Positions 1 to 15,819 of a stretch of DNA of 43,650 nt are shown here, piece by piece. The DNA is from Apostichopus leukothele (Eukaryota; Echinodermata; Holothuroidea; Aspidochirotida; Stichopodidae): NCBI GenBank assembly GCA_010014835.2, contig JAAAKB020000025.1, forward strand, positions 929,507 to 973,156, given 5' to 3'. Position 1 is the stretch's first letter, and each line of letters opens with the position of its first letter. Both the position numbers and the translations under genes were made by a program. The notes below the pieces were generated by a model. It was given only the letters and a program-made list of their open reading frames with translations, had not been told where the DNA came from and made no database searches.

Positions 1-960
1 GGCAAAATGTGCAAATTAATTGAAACCACGGCACCCCCGCCCCCCCCCCCCCCCATACAACAACAGATCTTCCATTTGCAATATTTACTACAAAAGCCAA
101 CCGGTAAAGACAACAGATATTTACATAATTATCTTCGCAACTGGCTTTGCAGAGAGAAAAAAAAAACAGGACAAGGATTACACAATTCCTTTCGTATCAA
201 ACTGCAAGGCCAATGAAATCATTCATCGGAACGTGTTGAAAAGATAGCTTTCTACGATGTGTCAGCCAAGTGAAAAATATGGAAAAGGTGGCAGGTAAAG
301 AAACTACGTTGCGACACTAACAGGGCACTTCATAAACCGGGTGAACGCACGTGAACCCTCATTCCAGCGGTTGCAAGGCCATGGTCTCGATAAGCCGGGT
401 CAGAAAAGTGTAATACGTGACTTGGTTAGAGGTAAGTATGCAGATGTTGTATAACTCTTCCTTATAGCGGGTAGTACCAGCTAAACCTTGTGGCTCAAGC
501 GTTTAAAATTTTACAGTCACAAATATACCGGAGAGATAAAAACCAGTTCGTATAGATTCATATCGGGGGAGATTGTTTGATAAAAACTTGGGATTTCCCA
601 GGACGGCAGAGAATAGAAAAAATGATAGCGATAAGCAGAAATACACAGAAGAAAGACAAGACTACTGTATGTTGTTGTCCATAGGGCAAACCTCACATGT
701 CTAATTTGTGGTTTAGAATAATCAAGATGAAGTCATTGTAAGAAACATTTTCAAGCTTCAATTACCTATTATATATTGTAAAACAGGGTAAACAAATGTC
801 ATTTTTACTGATTGTCTTCAGGAAATATGATAAATGAAGTTTGGCAACAAAATCTGTAACTTTCCATTTGATATGCACTTAGCTAACAGTACATTTGCCA
901 AGCTATCCATAGTTTCATATAATCCTCCAAATTATTCCCAGACGTTGAAGATTATTAAAA

Positions 961-1275
961 AATGGACAATTGAATGTCTCTGTCAGTGATAACTACTTTG
1001 AGATTAGCAGTAAAATGGACAATTGAATGTCTCAGGTAGGGATAACTACTTTGAGATTAGCAGTATAATGGACAATTCAATGTCTCTGTCAGTGATAACT
1101 ACTTTGAGATTAGCAGTAAAATGGACAATTGAATGTCTCAGGTAGTGATAACTACTTTGAGATTAGCAGTAAAAATGGACAATTCAATGTCTCAAAAAGG
1201 ATACCTAGTTTGAGCTTAGCAGTAAAATGGACAATTGAATGTCTCAGACAGGATTACTACTTTGAGATTAGCAGT
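961..1275. repeat. 53-bp tandem array, six copies, with 106-bp higher-order period
   Basis: Six head-to-tail copies start at 961, 1014, 1067, 1120, 1174 and 1226. Each begins AATGGACAATTGAATGTCTC or the AATTC variant and ends TTTGAGATTAGCAGT. Copies 1 and 3 share the middle TGTCAGTGATAACT, while copies 2 and 4 share GGTAG(G/T)GATAACT, so the array grew at least partly as two-unit blocks. Copies 5 and 6 are more diverged. It lies inside the mef2 intron and has no coding content. Confidence 0.93.
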
Positions 1276-3269
1276 TCAATGCTTACAAGTTGAAATTTGA
1301 GCATGGGTGACCATTATCTTGCTTTCTAGCACATTTAGGGGCTATACTGGTGACCTTTGAAATCATAAAGTGCAAGTTCCGTTCTTGGAGTTGGGAAGAT
1401 GGGGTGTAAATACGAACGAGGTAATTTTCTGCATGCATAATAAATCAGGGCAGCTCATTCATGGAAGAGGAATGAGTCGAGGCAAAATTAAATAAGAATG
1501 AGAAAGAGGAATCTTGCCACAATCTGCTGATTACAAAATTCCTCCAAGTTTTAGAGGACTGTTTTCTTCACAAATATAATTTGAAGGACTTGAGAGGTTT
1601 TTCAAACTGAAAATATTGGACACATTCTCTGCAATGTACCCGCTCAGCAGTATTATTTCAATCAACAAAACAGAGACATTTGTTATGTTACAAAATCTCG
1701 GGGACAACCCCGGAGATGATAATTTCAGTGGTGTCAGGATTCAAGGGCGTATCGATTGGTGAATTATGGAGTAACAGAGCACGGGACTAGAGTTTCCAGG
1801 TAAACAATCTAAATCACCCGCTGATAATATTGTCAAACAGTTCCAACTCTGATGTATTCGGGGTTTTCTTTTCTAACAAGGTAGACAACATTTCAGAATG
1901 TATAAACTATGACCTAAACAAAGGAAAACTTGATTTCTCACTGACATTGTTGGTGTGGTAACGGTGTAGTGGCAGTTCAGTGAGAGTGCAGTAAAAGGTG
2001 CACTGGCAGTGCAAGGACAATTCAAAAGCGAATCACGCAGTCTTTACATGTCCTCCAATAAACACGCCATTATTTCCGAGTTTTCTTCAGTAAAATTGTG
2101 GCAATAGATCAACTTGGACAGCCATTAAAAATTCTTTTTTGTCTACCCAACAAACATTTTGCATTACTGAACGAGTATCGTCCACTCAACTATCTAAGTC
2201 CCCTAAAACCTCACAAATAGTGGCCGGCCATCAAAGCTGAAAATTTCATGCATTACAAAAAAAACTTTCAAGGAACGGCTGAGCAACATAGTCTAGAAAC
2301 CACAGATGTAGGAGTTCAACTCAAGATCACACTTCTACATCAATCTAAATCACTCCAATCATCTATTATTGAGAAGGAGAATCCAGAGAGCAGTCTGTGA
2401 TATATATTGCTATTTGATTTGCAAGTAGAAGCTCCCTTCAAATGAAATTAGCAACTCTGACAAACATCGGGTGAGGCCAGATAGAGAAAGACCTACTTGT
2501 TTAGAGATTTCTACATTTCCTAGACTAAATATCAACTTTCATAGTCCTAGAGGACAATAGGGAACTATCACTCTGTGACACAATTTAAACATCAACAGCT
2601 AGGAAACTTGAACAGCAGTGACTCTAAAACGAAATAAAAAAAAAAGTGCAGCATCCAAAAATGAAAGAGCCATCATCATCTTCGTCATCATCATCATCGA
2701 ACTAGATCTACTTGAATCTTCCACCCCGTGTGTCAAAGGTCGTACCCAAGGGATGACACAAAGCATAGTGAGTAAGGTAAACTAAGCAGGGGTTTATTTG
2801 ACAGCTGAAATCTGACATCATCCAATTAGAAACGACCTTCACTGGGAACGCGCTGTGATGTATGACATTCCTTCATTACAATCAAATCTGGCCTGAGATT
2901 CGCAAGCTCTGTCAGAGGGAGAAAAGTCTAAGCACAGTGTGTGCTACTGAGAAATATTCTGTTCCAGAAAAAACAACAAGACAAGGATCCTTCCAGATCC
3001 TGGTTCTACTCGACTCCAAATTCCTACCTCTTGTTTTCCAACTGACAAAACCTCTCCCTAGCAACCACGGCAGCCACTTACCCCATTCCAACTCACCATC
3101 CATTTTAGCTGCATTCGTGTGAATGCAAATGGTTGGAGAAGGCACTTGTTCTGACTTTTAACCAAGAACCCATCATGAATTGTTTTCACATGAGTGTAAT
3201 AATTATGTTTTGTTTTTTGTCCTTCTCTTTTCAAATGTATCGATACAGTTTGAATTTTCAAAATTTTTC

Positions 3270-3289
3270 GACGAGAAAATTTTCTCGTC
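3270..3289. repeat. perfect 20-bp palindrome in the mef2 intron
   Basis: GACGAGAAAATTTTCTCGTC equals its own reverse complement over all 20 bases. It starts about 105 nt downstream of the mef2 exon donor at 3394. In RNA it could form a hairpin of up to about 8 bp; in DNA it is a symmetric protein site or a cruciform seed. Its function is unknown. Confidence 0.85.
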
Positions 3290-3292
3290 CTA

Positions 3293-5660
<2,368 letters not shown>

Positions 5661-5714
5661 CTGTCTGTTGCGTTCATCGTTGATTCGAGATATCTGAATT
5701 TTCTTCCTTCCCAT
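5661..5714 (-). CDS. mef2: mef2, first coding exon (MADS box start)
   Basis: Read on the minus strand, the 18 codons from the ATG at 5714 give MGRKKIQISRINDERNRQ, the invariant N-terminal DNA-binding arm and start of helix 1 of a MEF2-class MADS-box transcription factor. The vertebrate form has IT in place of IS and IMDE in place of INDE, so only two positions differ. The exon ends exactly after Gln18 at a consensus donor (CAG|GTGAGA), the position where MEF2 genes are split in other animals. The ATG has a purine at -3 and G at +4, and it is the only start that yields the family N-terminus. MEF2 acts in the nucleus as a dimer on YTAWWWWTAR sites and drives muscle and neural differentiation genes. 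The identification is secure; only the MEF2 subtype is open, and invertebrates usually have a single gene. Confidence 0.97.
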
Positions 5715-5850
5715 GATGCCTTCGATGTAGAACTTGACGTTACGAATGTTAAAACTCTCTCACGACTAATCTTTACTCTTTATCTGTCGGAAGAAGGTCT
5801 TCTAGATGAGAGTGCTCGGTGACAGTGATGTAACAGAGTCGTTGCTATAC
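5715..5850 (-). other. mef2: mef2 5' UTR part of the start exon
   Basis: Upstream of the mef2 ATG the minus strand runs 136 nt to a good acceptor (CTTCTGTCATCTTTCAG|GTATAG; AG at 5851-5852). This says the start exon is not the first exon and that at least one non-coding exon lies further right. No long ORF is present in the leader. Vertebrate MEF2 genes likewise carry several untranslated 5' exons spread over tens of kilobases. Confidence 0.8.
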
Positions 5851-8337
5851 CTGAAAGATGACAGAAGGGAAAAAAACGTGGAATACTTTTGAAAATACTG
5901 CAAATAACCAAACTTTAGTTCCTCAAATATGAGAGAGGTATGACACGTATACATGTTTTAGTTTCCATTGCTTTTACACTATCAAAGCCACATAGAGCTA
6001 TATCACGCAAAGGTTTGTGGCTCCATGACGTCAAAGTTAGACTAGACTTCTAAGGTACTGCATATATATGCTTTCAAAATGTTATCCCACAAGGCTATCA
6101 GTATTGACATCTGGTTTGAACCGTAAACAGCTTTTATAAAATTCAAAGCAGTTTCTTAACCATTTGCTGTGATGATCATGTACCACAAAAACAAACTTGC
6201 TGTTCTTGTGTGTATCTGTTTGCATGTAAATATGACAGTGCATAGCTAAAGCAAACTCGGCTCAGCTGCTAAAGATTAATGATACTTTGCTTCTACCTTC
6301 CAATAATCAATGTATATATTTGTCTGTCAATGAACAGAAGTCCTTATTACCTCAAATACCATAAAGAATTTGTTGATCAATTAATAAATATATTGAAAAT
6401 ACTAATTTTGAACTTTTACTAAGAGTGCATCATGTTTTCACATGAAGTGTGGTTACGGTATAAGGAACAATCAGTGTTCCCTTAGTTACAGATCTGTTTT
6501 TTCTCAGAGGTCATAATTCATTCAGACTTTTCCTTTGTTTGCCTGCCTTTTGAAACCTCTATTATCTTCGCATTTCTATTTGCTTCGAACAAGATACAAC
6601 AGCTTAATTGTTCTATTTCTGTTGGACTTGGAATAAGTTTCCTTTAGGGCTTCAGTTGAAATAAACAAGGTTACATGAGCTATTACCTTAGACATCGACT
6701 TGAAACGTATTAAATGCATTACTTTCTTTTCCTCATTTTCTCACTTTAGAGAATTTAAAAATTGGAATGTCAGTAATACTGTCACTTCAAACATCTTTCC
6801 TCTATGAATGACAAAACCCCCAAAACAACCATTATGCATTGGTATCTCTTCTCCCACTTGACAATTTTCTAACACATCTGACCAATTAAACAAGGCCCCC
6901 GGGGGGTAGGGGGGAACATTTGCTTGTACTTGCCCCCTACCAGTGTAATACTTTCACAGTGTCACCATAAACAGTAGCTATTGATGAATGCTCCTTCTGC
7001 AAATCCAGATTAGGAATTAATTCAATACCATGATGGGAGTGGTTTGGTTCCTAATTTTGCTTCAATGGTGAATAACCATAACAACTTCTGCCCGTTTCTT
7101 GCCCGGGATTATTATCGAAACTAACAAAACGATAAATCTAAAGTGTGTGTCACATGACAGGTGACATCAGTTATTCAATTCACTCGATACGACTGTGCAG
7201 CAACTATTAGAGAATAGCAATGTACTAAATATCCTGTCAATAGAAGGCAATTTGCAAGTCAAAGAGAATCGAAGAAACAAATCTCTCTTATACATCACAA
7301 TCAAAGATATTTCTTAACATTTCTAACAAAGAATCTAGTGTATACAGTACCAATGGGTGCTACTGAATGATACAAATTTTTTTTCCCCAGTTTTTTAACA
7401 AATATTCAGGCAATTTCCTTATATATTTTTTAATATATAACTTACTTACTGTGCAACTTAGCCCTAAAACATTTTCTTGATCAATATGAAAATAATTTGT
7501 TAACCATGAATTTATAAAAATTGAATCAAAATTTATAACTTTTGAAAGTCACGTTATTTAACATCAAAGATTAAATTTATGCTACTTTACGTATTTGTAC
7601 TGGTGTACCAGTAGTAAATCATATATTACCTCACAAGCCAATGTGTCACATGTATGCTATATTTTAATCAAAATGGTTTTTTATTGATCTATCAATACTA
7701 GAAGCTGTAATATTCATCACATCACAGACAGGCTACTTTAATAGCAAAATCATCAATAATTTCCATCAAATTTACAACAATAGTCATAATAAACTTGTAT
7801 CTGATTAGTACTAAATGTTAATTTTAACAACAAAATCACTTTGTCAATCTCTACATCTATTGCAGGTTTCCAGTTCAATTCTCTGATTATTACGTAAAAC
7901 AAACAGACTCTTGACGTTGTCTGCATTGTTTTCTGGTTTTCAATTAACGCTCAATTTTAAAAACTGTTGAGTACTCGTTTACCCTGACCTTTTGGCTTCC
8001 TTTCCCTACACGCGAGTCATCCCACACACGACACAGTTTACAACCTTCTTTGATTGTTCAAAGAATAACAAACCCATAGTCATATCATGGAACATATTTA
8101 TTGATTTTATTTTTAATTTTTTTTACATTGCAAACACAGGCTCTTCTAACATTTCATGTTCATGTTTTAAACGTGAGCATTTTTGCCACGCTAACGAATT
8201 GAAATAACTGCTTTTAAATTCTCACAAGTACAATTGACGTTCTGCTTCCAAAAATCAAGTACTTTTATTGTGCTGGTAACCCATAAAACTTGGGTGTTTT
8301 TAAAATGGCAGGAACCACCCTCCTTCGAAGGAGCTGA

Positions 8338-8383
8338 AATCTACCAACAAATCTACCAACAAATCTACTGAAATCCACCAACC
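8338..8383. repeat. Short tandem repeat, 12-bp unit AAATCTACCAAC
   Basis: About four imperfect copies of AAATCTACCAAC, the last two diverged (AAATCTACTG, AAATCCACCAACC). Just upstream is the 14-bp palindrome CTCCTTCGAAGGAG at 8320-8333. Confidence 0.8.
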
Positions 8384-10333
8384 TTGCATAAACAGGTATC
8401 TCAAAGAATAAAAACAGAAATCCCCATGTAAAAGTGGTGTAACCCATGCCCTCCAAAGATGGAAGTTGTAGGTCTTCAAAATACTTTCTTCCAAGATAAC
8501 TTTTGAAATTTTCAGTTTGTAAATTGAACTGTTTAGAGAACTAGGAACTGATGTGCTGAAGAGGGGTTATCACTGACAACTTCAAACAATCATCGTGCCA
8601 GCGGTGAGGATATCAGAGCAGTCTCTTAAATTTGTGGGTTTTTTCCTCCGATTTGTTTTACTTTACTCCAAAAAGTTACCCGTCTCTCGTGTTGACAAGG
8701 ATGTGATTGGCATGTCAATCTACTTACACTACCCATTCCATGGCGAAACCCAAAATTAGGAGACCCTTTTTCTTTTTTTTCCTTCTTTTTCCCAATCTGG
8801 AAATTTTTCTCCCCATTTTCAAACTCAAGGGCATTGGGTTGGGTAATAAAGCATGGATGTCTTGTGACATTAATGTTTTTTTTCTTCACCCAGACGAAGA
8901 TGGATGGATCTTCCTACTTGGTAGACATCGTGAAACTAGGGAGACCATTACATAAACAATCATAAATATTGTTCTTTCAAACGTCATATATATTATATAT
9001 ATAAAGCATAGCAGCCTTTCAATGCAGTGATCACGTCACTGTAAATTTTTTGATACTACATCAGGAATGTATAAATATCTGTGCTCGGTAGGAGAAGGTT
9101 GAAAATCATTTGCACCTACTAGGGGGGGAGTAATTGATGATGTGAGGAATGAAACTGGGTCTTTAGTGCAAGTTCAGAGTCAGCAGGCAGAGGTCATCAC
9201 TTTCAGTCGTCGTAAAATATGAAGGACTTGACACTATTACCCAAAGATGGAAAAATATACTATGCTAATTAAGACTAATATCACCGAGGTAAGCTAATTG
9301 TGCACATTTGGGTCAAGAACAAAAGAGATACTAAAGTAGATGGTGCACTGATTTATAGTGATTAGTTTAATACTGAATCTGGGAAGAGTACCACTCAAAA
9401 TGAAAACAGTTAATTGTTCATTATTTTTTATTCCAAATTATCAAGTTAAAGTTTAAGCTATTTAAGTCGTTTTAATCAATACAAATCACAGGAATTGTCC
9501 TTAAAATTCTGAAAAGAGTTTTCTCGGGTGGAATGTTGTCGAACAGATGATTCCAATTCAAGAATAAATGTTCTGGAAAATGTTTTTTTTTCTTTTTTTC
9601 TTTGGAAGCGGCAAAACTCCTTTATTAATTGACATAACTAACGGTGTTGTCAACTGCATAATTAGCCAAAATAATGATCACAATTTTTCTCTAATTTAAC
9701 ACAAAGTTGTGAGAATACATTTCACCGTTCTGACTGGTCAATTGAAATTGAAACTTTTTTGTCAGATTTTGTGTATTAAATATGGAAGTACCTTCTCCAA
9801 ATGAGATAATAGCACTCGGTGAAAACAAGGTCATACAAAAGCTTGAATAGGCTTTGCCATTAAAACTCCAGAACTTTATTCTTTTAAACTGAGAGCTCAT
9901 CAAAATGGTACACCATATACTACACCAGATTCACACAATTGAATTTGACCTTCTTATCCTCTTGGATTAAATCAGACCAGTGCCAGATAACCTGATACCA
10001 ATGAAAGGGTACGGTTTGTCGATGCATTTCCAGCAATGCTCTCTAATTATCCTCTTTTTTTTTCTTTTCTTTTCTTTTCGAGCCCTGGCTTAAACGCTCC
10101 AGTGGCGGAATACATCGGCGAGCGTGTATTGTGTACGAAACAAGAAGAGGATAAAATACTTCTAACAGAGGAGTGATCAATTAATCAATTGACGACTTGG
10201 AATATCAGCCACGGAGAAAGTCACGACTCATTGGTTTCAATCAAATTGACTTTAATCAGTCGCATTGGATACACACACAAGTACAGCAGACTCACTCTTT
10301 TGGTAGATGACTTGCATTGATCTTCATTAAAAG

Positions 10334-10353
10334 GACAGAGAGAGAGAGAGAGA
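10334..10353. repeat. (GA)n microsatellite
   Basis: An uninterrupted AG dinucleotide run of about nine units in non-coding sequence. Confidence 0.9.
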
Positions 10354-11807
10354 TGAAGGAAAGCGAAACGGGGCACAAAAGTATAAATAAATAAACACAA
10401 ATTTAGTTGTATGACGCACTGACGACAAGGAAATACAATGTAGTTGTGCTACTAGCAACTACAACATGCTAATGGCCTTATATTGCCTTAATTAACTCTT
10501 ACAGCTTACACAGTTGACAATGTTTAGCAAAATTTTGAAAACATACTGCATTATCTGACCATGCCAGGATCGAGGCTAGGATCGAGGGAGGAATTCAGAC
10601 CATGCGCTCTGTGTTTAATTTTAAGCTTTCACACTGAACAAAAAGTGCAGGGTACGATCCTAAAGGCCTAATGCTCACACGTTTACAGGACCACCCAACC
10701 CCTCCCTCCCCCTCCCTCTGGGAGGCCTGTGTGGTTTTAAGCATTTAGCTGCTCCTAAATATTAGTAACTTATCAACCATTTTTAAGCCTTTGCAGAAAT
10801 GTTTTGCAGCCCACACATATATTGCAAAATTTGCAATGTGGTTGGAATCATTGTCAAACTTCTGAAATTCATTCTTCTGGGTGCAATTTTGGAGATCGAA
10901 ATAATAACATCAGAACACGCTTCCGTGGAATTTAAGGCCTTTAACAGTCAAACTTGGTGCCACCAAATTGCTTATAAACTGCAAGAGGTACTGGTAGCTT
11001 GGGACTCGACTTAATGTGGCATTCATATGTAAGGGTACACGATGGTTTTGCATGGATAATTACATACTGAATTTCAGCTTCAACTATTAACATTTTTTTT
11101 AAGTTCACAAAATCATAATTCCTGGTACATTGATAAATTCAACAATCTACTAACCAAACCATTTTGCAGTGAGGAATTTTATATTTTTTAATGTTAAAAC
11201 TTAACTTATATAAAAGCTATTATGCAATACGGAACTTGTCCAACTCCAAGAGTTTATTAATATTGCCAGAAGATCTCAAAACGTGAGGCTCAAATTTAAG
11301 TGGTCATTAGACATTCCAAAGTGTACTAACAAAAAATGTCAATTTTAATTCTTTTTTTTTAATTCTTTTACTCTGTTGGTGTTTCCTCTCTGTTTCTCAT
11401 TTCCTTTTGTCCCCGTCGTCGCCTCTAGACTGACCACCACAAGGCCTTATTAAAACATTATTTACGTTTCTTTCTCAGAGAATCTCGGAGGCTTATGTAA
11501 GTTATGAGAGTGACCACCAATGTGAGGGTTAGCTATGCCCCGGACTGTGGTCGACATCCCAGCTGGATGGCCGCCCCGATACCTTTGTTGACTTCAACAA
11601 AAGATTCAACACGGTATTGAGTGGGTGAATCAACAATACATTATGAAACATGCCTTGGATCATATTTATTTCGGGCAGTTATTTCCTGGTCTTAGCTGTC
11701 ATCATTGACCCGACCACCTGCAAAGAAACTTGACATGCCTACGGTTAACACTTGAAAAAAAGGATGAATATGGAAGAAGTTCAAACCCCTTCCCATCCCT
11801 CATACCT

Positions 11808-11844
<37 letters not shown>

Positions 11845-11944
11845 NNNNNNNNNNNNNNNNNNNNNNNNNNNNNNNNNNNNNNNNNNNNNNNNNNNNNNNN
11901 NNNNNNNNNNNNNNNNNNNNNNNNNNNNNNNNNNNNNNNNNNNN
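11845..11944. other. Assembly gap, 100 N, between poly-C and poly-G runs
   Basis: Exactly 100 N, the conventional length for a gap of unknown size. It is preceded by 35 C (11810-11844) and followed within about 60 nt by 16 G, so the break is probably a sequencing failure at homopolymers. The proline/glycine-rich frames that span it are artefacts. Confidence 0.97.
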
Positions 11945-13273
11945 CATATTCAACACTATAAAAATTTTGTAAAAAAAGGAAGTGTTTCGAAGGGGAGCGG
12001 CGGGGGGGGGGGGGGGTGCTGGGATACCCAGATGACATAATGAAATATTTGCCACTCTTGCTTGACCAACGATACAATTCAACAAGCGAACAATATAGTG
12101 AGTCATTAAAGATGCAAGGCTGGCAAACTTTCATTGACATGCACGCAGATAAAGAAGGAAGTACCTCAGTGGAAATTGTCAACATAGTCAAATTATTGAT
12201 TTCAACTACAGGTGGCATCTATAGTACAAAGGTCAATGTTGCGTTGGAATTGACAAATTGACACCAATCATCACATGTTTATCGAAGTTGGAGATATCTG
12301 GTTTAGTTCAAGTGTAAGACCAAATAGCATGACTAGGGAAATGTCGACTATTTCCTTTAAAGTATATATTCAACATGAAGGAGAGAATAATTTAGAGTTC
12401 AAATTTTTGCATTATAAAGTATTAAGGTTCCTGTAATCAGAACCTGCTATGCAGCTTGGCCCTTGTAATTTAGCAAGTCGCCCATTTTGCATCTAGCCAT
12501 TCGCAATGCGATTCCAGATAAATTACTCCCTGTGATGGGAACCCATAATATCTAACCCAATAAATGAAATTAAGTCCCTGATATCACAAATTACACTTTC
12601 CCAGTTTGTACACGGGTAGGAACATATAAACAGAAATGGTTAATTCTAAAATGTGAGCTTGAAATGGTGTCATGTGCAACTATTCCTCTGAGATCATCTA
12701 TATAGCTTTACAATAGAAGTATTACTGAAAGTATTACTAGCACTGGGTAATGATTCCATGGTAAGCAACAACTATACAGTTTACCACCTTGTGGCAGAAC
12801 TTTCCAATGACCCCTCCTTTCAAAAGATGAGAAGGTGGATTTAGTTTAAAATCTCTTCTACAACGATGAACAATTTATTTCCTTTTGGTTTAGCATGGAC
12901 AACAACCTCACTGTGTAAACCTTAACATATATATAGAGATCTGACACACAAGATGGAGCCAGGAATGAAACCCTACTCGGCTTACAAGTACTGTCTAATA
13001 TTTCAGTTTTCCATTTCTTTTGTGCAGAGCTATCCAAGCAACAACGGACAGTCCTGTGATCGAGAAGATGGTGTGATATTTCTTAGCATCATGGATGTGC
13101 CTGCCATGTATCTCAGATTTAACCATGTACAGTTGTATGTATTACTTGGCTAGGGTAATCTATTGATAGAATCATGTTGTACTTTCTAAAATGAAACAAA
13201 ACTATACATAAATGTTTACAATAAATATTACAATTCAATGGCCTCAGTTCACATTTGAAAAAGAAAAAAAGAC

Positions 13274-13296
13274 GGGGGGGGAGGGGGGGAGGGGGG
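13274..13296 (+). repeat. G-run cluster (G8-A-G7-A-G6), quadruplex candidate
   Basis: Three G runs of 8, 7 and 6, separated by single A bases on the plus strand, give far more than the four G-triplets needed for an intramolecular G-quadruplex. If mef2 is transcribed through here, the G-rich strand is the non-template strand's complement, so the nascent RNA would be C-rich. Confidence 0.8.
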
Positions 13297-15146
13297 TTCA
13301 GGAACTTGCACTCCTTCAGGAAAGTAAATCAAGCTGATCCATTGTCTTTATCCCCATGTAACAATAAATGGCAGATGTTTCAGTAAACAGGCAACATTGG
13401 GGTACAACGGCTACAAAGCACCACCCGCTGTTACGTTGCAGATTAGTTTTACCATGTCCTGTTCAAGAGGATTATAAGGGGAAACATTCTCAAGGTGAGG
13501 AAGGGAAGAGAAATGAGCGAGGAACCTTAGAGACGGTGCAGGTACATATGAAAGATGAAATAGAAGATGGGAGGAGGGATAAACCGAAGAATCCCTTTCT
13601 GCACCGGACATTTTACAAACGCAGGTGAAGAGACCACACACTGTTCGCAGTATCACTGCTCTGTGCTATTTATAAGCAACACAATGATATTTGCAGCAAA
13701 AATAAATAAATAAAAAATCATTAAAAAATGAAAAATCATCAAAACATGAAATAAGGTTTGATTCAGGGTAGGTTAATTCCAAACTCCCATCTTCTGTGTA
13801 CACATCTCGAACATATACCTTGACTTCAAATTTGTGATGGCAAACTTCTACTGTAACTTACAAACTGTAAGCAAATTCTCTCAATTTTCCGTAACATTTC
13901 CAAAAGATGATTTTACACTCAAATAAGCACACGAGATCTCGTTTTGTTTGCTGCATGCTCTCCTAAGATCTATTAATAACCGACGCTTCTTCACTTTAAC
14001 TGTTTTTTGTCTGGTATCGTCATTGATTATTTTTTTTTTCCTCGCTCTCTCTCTCTTTCTTTCTTTGTTTTGTTCCTAAATTAGCCTTAAAGTGCCCAAA
14101 ATAAAAAGACACTTGTGACCTATTTTAGAACAAAGAGTGAAATGGAGGCAGTGGGGTTTTTTTTATTCTTCTTTCTCTTCTTCTTTTTGAGGGAGTAAAG
14201 GCTAAACAGGTAAGTATCAGATTCTTTTGCAAGGTATTATTTAAGTCATCCAATTTCTTATCTTATCTAACACACTTCGTTTTTTCTCCTTGTTTTTTCT
14301 CCTTCTTCTTCTTCTTCTTCTGCTTCCCTTTTTGAAGCCATTAATTGGTTCAAGGAATGACGTTGCTTTTGAAGTATTCTTGTGGACACCAATTAACAGG
14401 TTTAGTAGATTGCAGGAGTTATTTTTTTTTCCAAGGTGCATCAACAGGCATTAAGATAGTAATAAACTACTTTGTAAAAATTTGAAAAGGAAATGGTTTT
14501 ATGGAGATCTCCCATGCCGTCGAAAGGAAAATGAAAGAAGCTTGTTGACAGGTAATGGACAAATTATAGGCGTAACAATAGTCATCTCGTTAATTTGTTT
14601 TATGATATGTACAAACATTATCCAAGTGATGACCGATTTATCGTCTTGTGTGTTGTTTTATAGTCAACAAAGCCCTCCCTCCTTCCCTTCCCTCCCCCCC
14701 CCTTATTCCCCGCACCCTCACGGCACAATATGTTATGCTGAGTCTACTTGCACAGGCTCTGCTATTCTTACAAATCCTCTGCTTTCTACTTTGAAAATTT
14801 GTCACTTTAGTTTTTCAATTTCTCCCCCAGTTTCTTTGTATTTGTGACTAATAAAATTGGCAATCTTTCAATGAATGTTTCTGTTTTTGGTTCACAAAAG
14901 TCATCATTTAATTATGGATATCCTGAGTAGTTAATATGACCAAACTTAACTATTTCCTCTGGCCCACCCACTCAAACATGATTTCTTCTCTCAGGAAAAT
15001 GTGAGGATGATAGCAAAAACCCCAAAACAAGATCACTCCACAGTTTCTGACTGGTAGATTTGAAGGAGGAGAAAGTGGGCGGAGTCTCGGAAGTAACAAT
15101 CTAGAGGGCAGGGCGCAGGGCTAAAACATTTCCAGTCACTTAGCGT

Positions 15147-15199
15147 AGGTAGATAGGAAGTGCAAATGTAGTTTGGAGACAGGTAAGAGAGGAGCGAAG
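15147..15199 (+). repeat. Dispersed short repeat, copy A
   Basis: Shares AGGTAGAT, then GTGCAAATGTAGTTTGGAGA, CAGGT and GGAGCGA in the same order with 24218-24270, with small indels. Similarity fades on both sides. The family is not recognised. Confidence 0.75.
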
Positions 15200-15819
15200 T
15201 ATATTGCTGATGTATACCCGTTATCTGACTCGACAAGATATTGCAGCGGATGGGAAGAACATATTTTTCAAGCCCGTTTTGGCAAGTTTAGCCCATTGCA
15301 GTTGGGAGATATTATGTACCTAAACGATGAGCTAGGGTTTCAATTAAAACTGAAAATATATGTTTTGATGAAATCACTTACAACTTACTTATAATATATC
15401 TTAAAGTAGAGAAACCACAATGAAAACTCTTTGAGAGCAAAAATGACAAAACTTCTAAAACACTTTGTACCAGAGTCACCATACTTTGTGTATATATCCA
15501 ATGGCAGGGTGAAAAGTGAAACAATTTCTCTATATTTGAAACAGGCCTGGCTATTGCTGTTTGTAGATCTATAGTCCACCTGTAGACACAGTAAAACTTT
15601 GTCACAAAAATGTGGTGTTTCTTATCCATAAAATACATTAATTTTCAAAACTTTACTCTCCTTCCAATTAGAAACATTCCTTCATGCCATAAATCATTTC
15701 TTTGCTAGCAGGAGGTTGATCTCTATATTTCTCTTGAATCCTCAAGTTTAGAAGTGAAATAAGAAAAAAACAAACTTTATGTTTGGAATTAACCCTTAAC
15801 CTCATCTAACCATGAAAGG

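Larger units (their letters stand above)
5851..11844. other. Non-coding stretch upstream of the mef2 start exon, up to the first gap
   Basis: AT-rich and interrupted by stops throughout; no gene recognised. It contains a full CRE palindrome TGACGTCA at 6026-6033, a CCCCCGGGGGG run near 6900, a 12-bp tandem repeat at 8338-8383, AT palindromic runs near 8987-9004, a GA microsatellite at 10334-10353 and a 35-nt poly-C at 11810-11844 that ends in the gap. If the exon at 29.4 kb belongs to mef2, this is part of its first intron. Confidence 0.6.

Noticed and set aside
2862-3145. Overlapping open frames on both strands, considered as a further mef2 exon
   Set aside because: Neither matches the conserved sequence expected after the MEF2 domain, and no acceptor-donor pair in phase 0 was found.
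8320-8333. 14-bp palindrome CTCCTTCGAAGGAG
   Set aside because: Two or three perfect 14-bp palindromes are expected by chance in a window this long.
11702-12218. Proline/glycine-rich frames of 69-145 codons crossing the first gap
   Set aside because: They are made of a poly-C/poly-G run plus unknown bases and have no independent coding signal.
14482-14847. 121-codon plus-strand frame with a hydrophobic stretch
   Set aside because: The apparent membrane segment and Pro/Ser-rich part come from T-rich and C-rich low-complexity DNA; no family match.
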